DNA of 64,000 nucleotides from the NCBI GenBank assembly GCA_963706785.1, contig CAVPNJ010000005.1:1-64000 (forward strand), in the 5' to 3' direction. The stretch comes from Pollutimonas sp963706785. GTDB lineage: Bacteria; Pseudomonadota; Gammaproteobacteria; Burkholderiales; Burkholderiaceae_B. Positions 26,378-34,904 of this stretch are shown in pieces. The notes under the pieces are model-generated. The model did no database searches. It was not told the origin of the DNA and worked only from the letters and a program-made list of their open reading frames with translations. Every line of letters begins with the position of its first letter. The stretch's first letter is position 1. A program made the translations under genes and the position numbers.

Positions 26378-27258
26378 TTTTCTACCCCGCGTTTTCCGGA
26401 GCCGACCAGGCCGCCCGGTCGGAAAATCATTAACAAGACCATGGCGGCGCCATATGCGATTTGCTGGATCGAACCAATTTCGGTTTGCGGCAAGAACCAC
26501 ATATAGCTGAAAAGACTGGGCAAGAGCATCAGCAACACCGTACCGACGATAGGGCCAAGCAGGGTACCCGTGCCACCGATAATGACCATGGCCATCAACA
26601 GCACCGAGGTATCGAGCATAAAGCTTTCAACGTTGATAAAGCCCAGGTAGAAGGCATACAAGGCCCCCGCCACGGCGGCCAGCGCCGAAGAAATTACTAC
26701 CGACAAAGTCTTGATTACGGCAACATTCTTGCCAAAGGCATGGGAGGCCGATTCACTGTCGCGTATGGCTTTCAGATTGCGTCCGAAACTGGAGCGCAAC
26801 AAGGTACTGGTAATGAAGATCACCAGCAGCAGGCACCCTGCCGCCAGCAGCATGAATTCCACCGGATCACTGACCGCATGACCGAACAGATCGGCCGGAG
26901 GTATGCCAATGATCCCTCCCAGGCCGCCGGTAAACGACTTCCATTCGGCGAAAATCGTCACCCCCAGCACCTGCAAGCCTAACGATGCGGCCACGAAATA
27001 TTCACCGCGCACGCGCAAGGCGGGCAACGCCAGCACCAGCGACAACACTGCGGCCACGAACATCGCAACCGGTATAGCCAGAAATAGAGAAGGGCTGAAA
27101 TGCAGTGCGAAGTAAGCCGCGGTATAAGCGCCTACGCCAAAGAATATGGCATGGGCCATGGAAAAGATGCCGGCATAGCCCATGATGAAATTCAGGGTTA
27201 TGGCCAGCACCGCATTAATGCACATCAGCGTCGCGAGGTTAAGTACGTAAGCAAGCAT
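26374..27258 (-). CDS. livM: Branched-chain amino acid-type ABC transporter permease LivM
   Basis: A 294-residue permease from MLAYVLNLATLM (ATG 27258); the longer reading from 27330 would overlap livH and is not used. It has about 8-9 membrane segments and the LivM motifs AITLNFIMGYAGIFSMAHAIFFGVGAYTAAY and RDSESASHAFGKNVAVIKTLSVVISSALAAVAGALYA. It pairs with LivH and is preceded by livH with a 7-base gap. Confidence 0.92.
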   Translation of the reverse strand: MLAYVLNLATLMCINAVLAITLNFIMGYAGIFSMAHAIFFGVGAYTAAYFALHFSPSLFLAIPVAMFVAAVLSLVLALPALRVRGEYFVAASLGLQVLGVTIFAEWKSFTGGLGGIIGIPPADLFGHAVSDPVEFMLLAAGCLLLVIFITSTLLRSSFGRNLKAIRDSESASHAFGKNVAVIKTLSVVISSALAAVAGALYAFYLGFINVESFMLDTSVLLMAMVIIGGTGTLLGPIVGTVLLMLLPSLFSYMWFLPQTEIGSIQQIAYGAAMVLLMIFRPGGLVGSGKRGVEK

Positions 27259-27265
27259 GTTGACC

Positions 27266-28138
27266 TCAGGAAGTAATGGCGCGGCCAAAGAAACCGGAAG
27301 GCCGGAACAGAATAAAGAGGAACAACACAATGAACGTGACGGCTTCGCTCCATTGGGGGCCCAAATAGATAAGGGCCAAGTTCTCGCTCATGCCCAGCAA
27401 CAAGCCGGCGCAGGCCGCCCCACGCAGGCTTCCGACGCCGCCCACGATGGTGGCCGCCAGACTAATCAGCATGACATGGTGAGCGACGGCCGGATTCAGG
27501 CCCGAACTGGCAGCGCTAAGAATCGCTGCGGGCACCGCCAGCAACGACCCCAACGCAAAGACTATGGTCGATAGCCGGCGGGGACTCAAGCCGTACACAC
27601 GAACAAGTTCAGGGTTCTCGGAGAGCGCCCGCAGCGCCATCCCGATATGGGTGCGCATCAGGAAAAGCTGCAGGGCGCCAAAGAAAACCAGTGCACAGAT
27701 AATCGCAATGCCCGACAGCGGCGACACGTATAAGCCAGGAATCAGTTCAATGCTTTGCGACAAAGGCGTAGTAACCGATACAAAGCCCCGACCGAAAATA
27801 ACGCCGATCAAGTTCTGCACAATGATTCCCATGCCCAGCGACGCCACAAAGACGGTGAAGAACGAGCCTTCGTGACGCTGGATCGGGGCATAGACCAGGC
27901 TATCGAGCAATACGCCAAAAATGACCGCGCTCAGCGCTGCGGCGAGTACGGCCAGTATCCAGTGCATTTGAGCCACCGAATACAGGTAGTAGAAGACGTA
28001 AGCGGCGATGGTGAATGTCGCGCCGTGCGCAAAGTGAAAAACCTTGGTCGAGCCGAAAATCAATGAAAAGCCGACCGCGATGAGCGCATACAGCGCGCCC
28101 ACCTGGACACCGTTGATCAAAAGCTGAAGCAGTAGCAT
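27266..28138 (-). CDS. livH: Branched-chain amino acid-type ABC transporter permease LivH
   Basis: A 290-residue permease with about 8 membrane segments and typical LivH sequence: LLINGVQVGALYALIAVGFSLIFGSTKVFHFAHGATFTIAAY, RALSENPELVRVYGLSPRRLSTIVFALGSLLA and SLAATIVGGVGSLRGAACAGLLLG. It lies 37 bases after the binding-protein gene and 7 before livM. Confidence 0.92.
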   Translation of the reverse strand: MLLLQLLINGVQVGALYALIAVGFSLIFGSTKVFHFAHGATFTIAAYVFYYLYSVAQMHWILAVLAAALSAVIFGVLLDSLVYAPIQRHEGSFFTVFVASLGMGIIVQNLIGVIFGRGFVSVTTPLSQSIELIPGLYVSPLSGIAIICALVFFGALQLFLMRTHIGMALRALSENPELVRVYGLSPRRLSTIVFALGSLLAVPAAILSAASSGLNPAVAHHVMLISLAATIVGGVGSLRGAACAGLLLGMSENLALIYLGPQWSEAVTFIVLFLFILFRPSGFFGRAITS

Positions 28139-28175
28139 GGTGTTGCGCCTTCCGTCAGTGAATCTGGCTTATGAC

Positions 28176-29303
28176 TTACTGCGCGACCACCGACACCACC
28201 TTGCCGCCTGCGCCGTCAATTTCGTTGATTTGCATGGGGCTGACGACCGTGCCGTTATCCGCGAAAGTGACCTTGCCCCCTACCAGATCAAAGGTCTTGG
28301 TCTTGGTGCGTTGCGCCAACAAGTTTTCGCCAGTAATGGGCTTGCCTTGTTTGTCGAGCTCTTGTGCCAGCAAGCCAAATAGCCGAACTGCGTTGTAGTA
28401 GTTGGCGATGTAAGCGGTGGGCATTTTGTTGTACTTTTTCTTGTAGTCGTCAACAAAGCGCTTGGTGATAGGGTCGGTCGAGTTCCAGTCGACATTCTGC
28501 GTCGTGTAAAGCGAGCCCTTCGCTTCGGGGAGCGCATTCATTTCTGGAGTCGAGAATGCGGTATAGCTGACAAATTGGGTCTTGATACCGTTGTCGCGAA
28601 ATTGCTTGACGATTTGCGCCTGCTGCGACCCATACGAGGCAATGTAGACAACGTCGGGGTTGGCCGCCCGCACACGGGCGGCGATACCGCTAAATTGCTG
28701 CGCCGTGGCCGGGACCGACAAGGCTTCGATCAGTTCGCCCCCCGCCTTGGGCAGGCTGTCGGTGAGCTCTTTGCGTATGCCGTCACCCAGCGGATCATCC
28801 ACATATACCAGCACGAAACGCTTCATATTGCGTTCTTTGATCAGGTAGGGCAAAACCGCTTTAACTTCATAATTCGCCAGCGGGATGATGTTCCAGAAGT
28901 AAGGCCCCAGGTCGGCCAGATCGGGACCAACCCCGCCGCCATTGATCGCCACGGTCTTGGTGCGCGTGGCGGTGGTGGAAATTGCCTTCGAAACGCCAGT
29001 GAAGGCCGACAGCACGTAAGGCACCTTGGACACATTGACCAGTTTGTTCATGCCGATAACGCCTTGCTGCGGCAGCGCCTGGCTGTCTTCGTACTGCACT
29101 TTCAGCTTGCCGTTGATCATGTTGTCGGCATTGATATGCTCGGCGGCAAGGTTAGCGCCGGAACCGAAAATGTCGCCATAAGTGGCATTGAGACCACTAA
29201 GAGGAAACAGCGCGCCTATGGTCACATCGGCGGCCTGCGCGGACGTGCCCCAGGCCCCCATCGCAATAAGCCCAACAGAAAGAAATCGCTTGATGAAGGT
29301 CAT
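28176..29303 (-). CDS. livK: Liv-type ABC transporter substrate-binding protein
   Basis: A 375-residue periplasmic protein with a signal peptide (about 1-24, MTFIKRFLSVGLIAMGAWGTSAQA). The mature type I periplasmic-binding fold begins DVTIGALFPLSGLNATYGDIFGSGANLAAEHIN and has KVPYVLSAFTGVSKAI and PDVVYIASYGSQQAQIVKQFRDNGIKTQFVSYTAF. Such proteins bind branched-chain amino acids, amides or aromatic acids; the ligand pocket cannot be read here. It is the first gene of a nine-gene minus-strand run. A GGAGAC ribosome binding site lies 6 bases before ATG 29303. Confidence 0.92.
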   Translation of the reverse strand: MTFIKRFLSVGLIAMGAWGTSAQAADVTIGALFPLSGLNATYGDIFGSGANLAAEHINADNMINGKLKVQYEDSQALPQQGVIGMNKLVNVSKVPYVLSAFTGVSKAISTTATRTKTVAINGGGVGPDLADLGPYFWNIIPLANYEVKAVLPYLIKERNMKRFVLVYVDDPLGDGIRKELTDSLPKAGGELIEALSVPATAQQFSGIAARVRAANPDVVYIASYGSQQAQIVKQFRDNGIKTQFVSYTAFSTPEMNALPEAKGSLYTTQNVDWNSTDPITKRFVDDYKKKYNKMPTAYIANYYNAVRLFGLLAQELDKQGKPITGENLLAQRTKTKTFDLVGGKVTFADNGTVVSPMQINEIDGAGGKVVSVVAQ

Positions 29304-29429
29304 TTTCTTGTCTCCGGTTTGCTGTGGCGGGTTCGTCGAAATGACGACCCAGCCATCGATATTGTTAATGGTCGGAAGGCACGCTGAAGATTCGGTGAGC
29401 CCGCCCTTTTCCGCTCACAGCAGTTTGCC

Positions 29430-29450
29430 TTGTGATTTCAGGAGTCACAA
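29430..29450. promoter_or_regulatory. Inverted repeat upstream of livK, candidate operator
   Basis: TTGTGA-N9-TCACAA, a perfect palindrome about 130 bases upstream of the livK start, in the 251-base gap 29304-29554. The half-sites resemble CRP half-sites but the spacer is 9 rather than 6, so a different regulator is more likely. No regulator gene lies in the cluster itself. Confidence 0.45.
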
Positions 29451-29554
29451 TTAATATTTGACGAACAGGGGCTTCGCAACTGGCTAATATTCGGGCAAAC
29501 ACCTAGGCCGCGCCGCCACCTATTGCAAACCCCCGCTTCGCCTGGCATGTCGAA

Positions 29555-30352
29555 CTAGCGGCCCGTAAAACGCGGCGTGCGCTTCTCGCCAAAGGCGGTC
29601 ATACCCTCCAGATAATCGTCGGTATGGCCCAATTCGCGTTGCAGGTCGCGCTCGACGTTAATCTGATCCTCGAGCGAATTGTCGCCGGAGGCATAGAGCG
29701 CTTGCTTGGTAGCGGCAAAAGCCCGGGTGGCGCCTTTAGCCAAATGCTCGTGCACCGATGCGATGGTCGATTCGAGTTCGTCGTCGGGAATACAGCGCCA
29801 GATCAGCCCCCATTGTTCGGCGGTTTCAGCGCTGACCGGTGTCGCAAACAATGCCGCGCCCATGCTGCGCTGAGTACCCACCAAGCGCGGCCAAACATAG
29901 GTCGCGCCAGCATCGGGCAGCAAGCCGATCTTGGAAAACGCCTGGATAAATTTTGCCGACTTCACCGCAAACACGATATCGCAGGCTAATGCGACGCTAG
30001 CTCCTGCGCCTGCGGCCACGCCATTCACAATCGATACGACCGGCGCCGGCAGCGCGCGCAAGCGCAGAACCAGCGAGCGGTAGTTTTTGTCGATGCCTTC
30101 GCCCAGATCGCGTTTTTGACCTGCCGGCAAGGGCTTTCTTTCGGACAAATCCTGCCCGGCGCAGAAACCGCGACCGGTTCCGGTGAGGATGACGCCGCGC
30201 AAGTCATCTTGCGATTCAAGGTAGGACAATGCCGCCTTCAAGTCGTCATGCATGACCTGGGTGAAACTATTCAAAGTATCGGGGCGATTCAGGACAATAT
30301 GCCCGACGCCGTCCTGATAATGGAATTTAATGTGCTGATACTGATGAGCCAT
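29555..30352 (-). CDS. Enoyl-CoA hydratase/isomerase family protein, PaaG-like
   Basis: A 265-residue crotonase-fold protein: VGHIVLNRPDTLNSFTQVMHDDL, the oxyanion-hole segment GTGRGFCAGQDLSER, VNGVAAGAGASVALACDIVFA and FSKIGLLPDAGATYVWPRLVG with an acidic residue at the active site. The GFCAGQDLS and LLPDAGATY patterns are most like PaaG (ring-1,2-epoxyphenylacetyl-CoA isomerase) and related proteins. It has its own leader upstream and sits 250 bases before livK in the same direction. It may serve the same pathway as the downstream CoA-ligase and MaoC genes. Confidence 0.9.
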   Translation of the reverse strand: MAHQYQHIKFHYQDGVGHIVLNRPDTLNSFTQVMHDDLKAALSYLESQDDLRGVILTGTGRGFCAGQDLSERKPLPAGQKRDLGEGIDKNYRSLVLRLRALPAPVVSIVNGVAAGAGASVALACDIVFAVKSAKFIQAFSKIGLLPDAGATYVWPRLVGTQRSMGAALFATPVSAETAEQWGLIWRCIPDDELESTIASVHEHLAKGATRAFAATKQALYASGDNSLEDQINVERDLQRELGHTDDYLEGMTAFGEKRTPRFTGR

Positions 30353-30513
30353 GTGGTTCTGCCTTTATTCTTGCTGATAACAATGCGGTGCCGGATCCCG
30401 GCTTTTGCAATAAGACAGGACCCTACACGAATAAACAAGCTTGTTTTTCAAAAGGCCGACTTTGGCAGCGCAAAATGCCCCAGCGCGGCAGTGTAATTTA
30501 AGGTAAGCGCCAA

Positions 30514-30542
30514 TTGGCAGGGGAAAGTACGTGTGATAACAT
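30514..30542 (+). promoter_or_regulatory. Sigma70-type promoter, probable source of the infA leader
   Basis: TTGGCA (30514-30519), a 17-base spacer, and TAACAT (30537-30542). A start near 30549 would make a leader of about 330 bases before infA at 30877. Confidence 0.5.
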
Positions 30543-30549
30543 GGTCCTG

Positions 30550-30876
30550 CTAACGCAGGTGCAGCCAGCAAAGAACAATACCCCACCCCCTAACGGGAAC
30601 AGGCACCACACGCCAGGAAGGCGTCGCGTCGCAATGATTACCGTGGTCGTCAGACCAGGGACGCCGCCTCAGGCTGCGGTTTAACGCCACACCTGACCTT
30701 CGAACCTCGGTTCGCAATCGCAGCAATCGTACATGACTCGGGCTTGACGGCCTGCTGGGAAATGGCACGGCCGTTTCGCATACATACTACGCTGCCACCA
30801 ACATGCCGCGATATCGGATGACACGCAACGCGAGTTCGACATGCCGGCGCTTTATTAATTATTACAGGAATATTTT
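30550..30876 (+). other. Structured non-coding leader or small RNA candidate before infA
   Basis: This stretch (part of the 524-base gap 30353-30876) has no convincing gene. It folds on paper into several helices: CGCC-AGGAA-GGCG (30611-30623); GGCGTC (30620-30625) with GACGCC (30660-30665) enclosing the tetraloop hairpin TGGTC-GTCA-GACCA (30644-30657); and CGAAC-CTCG-GTTCG (30701-30714). The first two share bases and so would exclude each other. It could be the 5' leader of infA or an independent small RNA. Faint resemblance to the 3' arm of 6S RNA was noted but is too weak to name it. Confidence 0.35.
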
Positions 30877-31134
30877 ATGGCTAAAGAAGAACTGATCGAA
30901 ATGGGCGGACTCGTTACTGAAGTGCTGCCCGATTCCCGCTTTCGTGTAACGCTGGACAATGGCCACCCGGTAGTAGCATATACCGGCGGAAAAATGCGCA
31001 AGCACCATATCCGCATTTTGGCAGGCGATAAAGTTTCACTCGAAATGTCACCCTACGACCTCAGCAAGGGCCGGATTACCTTCCGCCATATCGCTGGGCG
31101 CGCACCCGGCGGTCCAAGCCAGCGCCGTCGGTAA
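30877..31134 (+). CDS. infA: Translation initiation factor IF-1
   Basis: An 85-residue S1/OB-fold protein: MAKEELIEMGGLVTEVLPDSRFRVTLDNG, YTGGKMRKHHIRILAGDKVSLEMSPYDLSKGRITFRH. Typical IF-1 has about 72 residues; this one carries a basic/glycine tail (APGGPSQRRR) as in the second infA copies of many Burkholderiales. It sits outside the ribosomal protein operon, again as expected for a second copy. It assists 30S initiation. A polypurine GGAATATTTT stretch precedes the ATG. Confidence 0.95.
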   Translation: MAKEELIEMGGLVTEVLPDSRFRVTLDNGHPVVAYTGGKMRKHHIRILAGDKVSLEMSPYDLSKGRITFRHIAGRAPGGPSQRRR

Positions 31135-31159
31135 TAATAAGAAGACACTGATCAGCCCC

Positions 31160-31193
31160 CGCCTGCCCGCGATTGCGGGTACGACGGCAGGCG
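31160..31193. repeat. Strong nested hairpin between infA and pgi
   Basis: CGCCTGCC (31160-31167) pairs with GGCAGGCG (31186-31193); alternatively CCCGC-GATT-GCGGG (31166-31179) forms inside. No run of T follows, so it is at best a Rho-independent terminator of weak type or an RNA-stabilising hairpin at the end of the infA message. Confidence 0.5.
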
Positions 31194-31287
31194 TCAGCAT
31201 ACGACCATCCACCGGATAGCGGTGATCCAGCGCAGCTACAAAGGCCTTACAATCTAACACCGATTGTTATTGCCCCCAGGAGCGCTC

Positions 31288-32928
31288 GTGATCAGCAAGC
31301 CGCCAATTTCCGACCTTCCGTCGGATTCGCTCGACAATTCCATCTCGACCGGACGGCCCGCAGGGACCGATCTCGTTGCACTCGCCGACCTTCCCGAGTG
31401 GAATGTATTTGCGGACGCCGTAAAGAAATCCCCCATCCAGTTTAATCAGCTGCGGTTAATACCAGCAGCCGGTATCGAGCTGGACATCAGCGGCCAAAGC
31501 GGTTCGCCGGCCTTAAGCCGGGCGACTGAGTCGTTGCTGGCGGCCAGAAACTTCGACGACATGCGCTCCCGCCTGCTATGCGGTGGTGTGGCTAACATTA
31601 CGGAAGACCGCGCTGCCTGGCACACGGCACTGCGCACCCCCGCCCCGATCGACGAGGTCTCGTCAGAACGTCAAAGGCTCAATGAATTCGTCCGTTTGGC
31701 CGACTCCGAGCGGCGCTGGCGCAATATCATTCACATCGGAATCGGCGGCAGCGACTGGGGTGTACGCCTGGCGGTCAGCGCCTTTGGTTACGCTGGCACT
31801 TGGCGACGGGTGCATTTTGTGGCCAACATCGACGGTCATGCCATACAAGGAGGTCTCGCCGGCTTCGATCCCCATGACACCCTGATTGTTCTCGCCTCTA
31901 AATCGTTCACCACCGCCGAGACATTGCAAAACGGTCAGCGCGCCCTTGAATGGTTGCAGGCGGCTGGGGTAGAGCATCCCTACGATCAGATGGTGGCGAT
32001 TACCGCCCGCCCCGATGTTGCCAAAGCGTGGGGCGTGCCCGACGGGCATATATTCAAGCTGTGGGACTGGGTTGGTGGCCGTTTCTCGATTTGGTCCGCG
32101 GTAAGCCTTACCACCGCCCTGGCCGTCAGCACCGACGTAGTGGCTGGCATGCAGGCCGGTGCGGCTGCCATGGATGCCCATTTCGCTCAGGCCCCCATCG
32201 CGCAGAATGCCCCCATTCAGATGGCCATCGCCGGTATCGTCAACCGCAGTGTGTTGGGTTACAGCTCGCTGAATATAGCGCCCTACGATTTCAGGCTCGC
32301 CAATTTGGTGCCCTACATCCAGCAGTTGGAAATGGAATCGCTGGGCAAATCGGTAGATCTTGCCGGCGACCCCGTAAGCGTACCCACCGGCCCAGCCGTT
32401 TGGGGCATGCCCGGCACCGATGCGCAACATACTTTTTTCCAGTGGCTGCATCAGGGAACCGATGGCGCCCCGGTGGACTTCATTGTGTGCGAACACGCCG
32501 ACCACGGCTGGCCCGAACACCACCAAAGTTTGCTGGCCAATTGCCTGGCTCAGCGCGAAGCCCTGCTAAAGGGCAAGACCTATGAACAAGCTTTGGCTGA
32601 ATGCCTGGCGTCGGGCGTGCCCGAAGACCGGGCGCCCTGGCTCGCCAAGCATCGCGTGCACGCGGGCGGCCGCCCATCTAATCTGATTGTCCTGCCCAGG
32701 CTTTCCCCTTATACCTTGGGCGCCTTGCTGGCGCTGTATGAACACAAGGTGTTTGTGCAAGGCGTTATATGGGGCATCAACCCTTTCGACCAATGGGGCG
32801 TCGAATACGGCAAAGTATTGGCCAAGGGTATTGGCGCCGAACTGGCTGGGCAAGCCGACATCGACCCGGGGCACGATGCGTCTACCGCGCACTGGGTGGC
32901 AAGGTTCGGCGATTCGCTGAAGGGTTGA
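31288..32928 (+). CDS. pgi: Glucose-6-phosphate isomerase
   Basis: A 546-residue enzyme from GTG 31288, chosen because AGGAG lies 5 bases upstream (31278-31282); an in-frame start at 31264 has none. PGI motifs: HIGIGGSDWGVRL, KSFTTAETLQN, the signature region LEMESLGKS, the catalytic-site HQGTDGAPVDFIV, and the C-terminal GINPFDQWGVEYGK with the conserved Lys. It interconverts glucose 6-phosphate and fructose 6-phosphate, feeding gluconeogenesis and surface polysaccharide precursors. A TACAAT -10-like box lies at 31248-31253. Confidence 0.95.
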   Translation: MISKPPISDLPSDSLDNSISTGRPAGTDLVALADLPEWNVFADAVKKSPIQFNQLRLIPAAGIELDISGQSGSPALSRATESLLAARNFDDMRSRLLCGGVANITEDRAAWHTALRTPAPIDEVSSERQRLNEFVRLADSERRWRNIIHIGIGGSDWGVRLAVSAFGYAGTWRRVHFVANIDGHAIQGGLAGFDPHDTLIVLASKSFTTAETLQNGQRALEWLQAAGVEHPYDQMVAITARPDVAKAWGVPDGHIFKLWDWVGGRFSIWSAVSLTTALAVSTDVVAGMQAGAAAMDAHFAQAPIAQNAPIQMAIAGIVNRSVLGYSSLNIAPYDFRLANLVPYIQQLEMESLGKSVDLAGDPVSVPTGPAVWGMPGTDAQHTFFQWLHQGTDGAPVDFIVCEHADHGWPEHHQSLLANCLAQREALLKGKTYEQALAECLASGVPEDRAPWLAKHRVHAGGRPSNLIVLPRLSPYTLGALLALYEHKVFVQGVIWGINPFDQWGVEYGKVLAKGIGAELAGQADIDPGHDASTAHWVARFGDSLKG

Positions 32929-32991
32929 TATCTAGGCCTTACAATGTCCGCATCTGGCCGCCAAGGCCGTTCCTTCGCCTGATGGCCACCA

Positions 32992-33876
32992 ATGCAAACT
33001 AAAGACCTACGCGATTTATTATTGCTGGCGGCTATCTGGGGCAGTTCTTTTCTATTTATGCGGGTGGCGGTCAACGACTTTGGTCCGGTTGCCTTTGTCG
33101 AGATGCGCATTGGCATCAGTGCCATCTTCCTGCTGGTATTGTCGGCATTAATGGGCAAGCTGGCCGCGCTAAGGACGCACTGGAAGGCTATCTCGGTGTG
33201 CGGCGTCTTTAACGTGGCATTGCCTTTCTTCTGTTTCGCCTATGCCGCGCAAACCGTTCCGGCCGGCACGCTGGCAGTTATCAATGCCATGGTTCCACTG
33301 TGCGGGGCATTAATTGCGCGCGTCTGGCTAAGCGAGCGCCTTAGTTGGCTACGCGCACTGGGGCTGCTGATCGGCTTTGCGGGCATACTGGTACTGGTGT
33401 GGGAAGACTTGTCTTTCCACACCAATGGCAGCGGCTGGCCTGTGCTGGTTGCCGTGGGCGCGCCTTTCTTCTATGGCATCGCCGCCTGCTACACAACTAA
33501 ATATCTGAAGGGCGTCGACCCCATCGCCTGCGCCACCGGTAGCGTCGCTGCGTCGGCCCTATTGATGCTGCCGCTGGCCATCTGGACCTGGCCTGCCACC
33601 CCAATTTCAAACCTGGCGTGGGGCTCGGCCGTAGCAGTTGCCATATTATGTACCGGCATTGCCTACATCATCTTTTTTCGCCTTATCGCCAGGGTGGGTG
33701 CCACGAAAGCGATTACCGTTACCTTTCTGGTTCCGATATTTGGCATATTCTGGGGCGCTGTGCTACTGGGCGAGGCTATCACCACGCCCGTGGTGATGGG
33801 TACCGTCATCGTACTGTGCGGCACTCTACTGGCCACCGGCATTCTGGCGCGGCGGCGTGATGCCATTGCGACTTAG
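32992..33876 (+). CDS. EamA (DMT superfamily) transporter
   Basis: A 294-residue protein with ten predicted membrane segments in two EamA repeats: LLLAAIWGSSFLFMRVAV (first repeat) and VPAGTLAVINAMVPLCGALIARVWLSERLSWLRALGLLIGFAGILVLV, then the second half ending FLVPIFGIFWGAVLLGEAITTPVVMGTVIVLCGTLLATG. DMT proteins export amino acids, metabolites or drugs; substrate unknown. It follows pgi by 63 bases, with a TACAAT box at 32940-32945, and is convergent with a second EamA gene. Confidence 0.9.
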   Translation: MQTKDLRDLLLLAAIWGSSFLFMRVAVNDFGPVAFVEMRIGISAIFLLVLSALMGKLAALRTHWKAISVCGVFNVALPFFCFAYAAQTVPAGTLAVINAMVPLCGALIARVWLSERLSWLRALGLLIGFAGILVLVWEDLSFHTNGSGWPVLVAVGAPFFYGIAACYTTKYLKGVDPIACATGSVAASALLMLPLAIWTWPATPISNLAWGSAVAVAILCTGIAYIIFFRLIARVGATKAITVTFLVPIFGIFWGAVLLGEAITTPVVMGTVIVLCGTLLATGILARRRDAIAT

Positions 33877-33916
33877 CGCCAGCCCCCTGCAAGACAGGAA
33901 ATATGGACGATGCTGC

Positions 33917-34834
33917 TCAGCTTGCCGGCTTGGGCCGCCGGGTGCCCAAATATGTTCCCAGTAGAATCCCGACGACGCCTACGAGGTGCCAGGCGCTGAA
34001 AGGTTCGCCCAACAGTAAGATGGCGAAACCCACGCCAAAGACGGGAATCCAGTACTGAAACACTGACGTGCGGGCTACCCCCAGCTCGGCGATCGCCCGG
34101 TTCCACAGCATATTGCACATGGCGGTGGCCACGAATCCTGAAAACACCAGCAAGAATAAGGGCCACAGACCCATCGCGCGCAACGTATCGAAAGTGAGCT
34201 GAACGGTATCGCTAAAGAGCAAATGCAGGCAAAGCAGCGAGGCGCCAATCGTATAAATGACACTGCTGATCACCAGCGCGTTGAACTGCCGGGCAAGAGC
34301 CTGAATCAGCATGCCACCCGCCACGAAACTGAACATAGCTGCAAATACTCGGGCATCGCCCCAACTTGCGCCCGCCAAGGATGCGTCCGAATTGCTGAAC
34401 ACAACCGCGAACACGCCGCCAAAGCCAAGACCAATGCCAAGCAAACGCACCCCGGTAAGCCGCTCGCGGAAGATGGCCGCCGCGAGTATGGATGCGACCA
34501 AGGGACTGAGCGCCATGATGAGCGAGGAATTAGTGGCGCTGGCCGTTTGCATGCCGGTGGTGAAAAGAATCTGGTTTCCATAAACCATAAGAACGGCGCA
34601 CAACACGAAGCGCAGCCATTGCCCTGCCGTTATTTTGAAAAGGTGTAGCGGCCGGCCGGACGACTGTAGTGTCAAATTGATTAGCAGCGCAGCAAGCACC
34701 ATGCGCAGGCAAGCCACCAGCAGAGGGTCCAGATGACTGGTTAAAACCTTGATCGCCGAAATATTCACACCCCAAATGGCCATGGTGCCGATCAATAGCA
34801 ACTGCATTCTGATAGGGGTCATTAGGGCGCACAA
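33917..34834 (-). CDS. EamA (DMT superfamily) transporter
   Basis: A 305-residue protein with ten predicted membrane segments and two EamA repeats: LLLIGTMAIWGVNISAIKVLTSHLDPLLVACLRMVLAALLI and NSSLIMALSPLVASILAAAIFRERLTGVRLLGIGLGFGGVFAVV, then QYWIPVFGVGFAILLLGEPFSAWHLVGVVGILLGTYLG. ATG 34822 (MTPIRMQ) is an alternative start. It is not closely similar to the convergent EamA gene 40 bases away beyond the shared fold, so a recent tandem duplication is not evident. Substrate unknown. Confidence 0.9.
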   Translation of the reverse strand: MCALMTPIRMQLLLIGTMAIWGVNISAIKVLTSHLDPLLVACLRMVLAALLINLTLQSSGRPLHLFKITAGQWLRFVLCAVLMVYGNQILFTTGMQTASATNSSLIMALSPLVASILAAAIFRERLTGVRLLGIGLGFGGVFAVVFSNSDASLAGASWGDARVFAAMFSFVAGGMLIQALARQFNALVISSVIYTIGASLLCLHLLFSDTVQLTFDTLRAMGLWPLFLLVFSGFVATAMCNMLWNRAIAELGVARTSVFQYWIPVFGVGFAILLLGEPFSAWHLVGVVGILLGTYLGTRRPKPAS

Positions 34835-34904
34835 AGCGTAAGGCGGAGGCTAGAGCATATCAGTTCCGGTGGGCTGCTGCGCCGTCCTTGCGACGGCGCC
34901 CGTA

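Noticed and set aside
30701..30720. tRNA T-arm (GGTTCG)
   Set aside because: No acceptor stem, anticodon arm or CCA end around it; it is a simple tetraloop hairpin.
30550..30768. 6S RNA
   Set aside because: Slight likeness to the 3' arm only; no matching 5' arm or central bubble could be laid out by eye, so it is kept as an unnamed structured region.
31663..32526. 287-codon open frame antisense to pgi
   Set aside because: It is entirely opposite a well conserved pgi; no family signature and no ribosome binding site.
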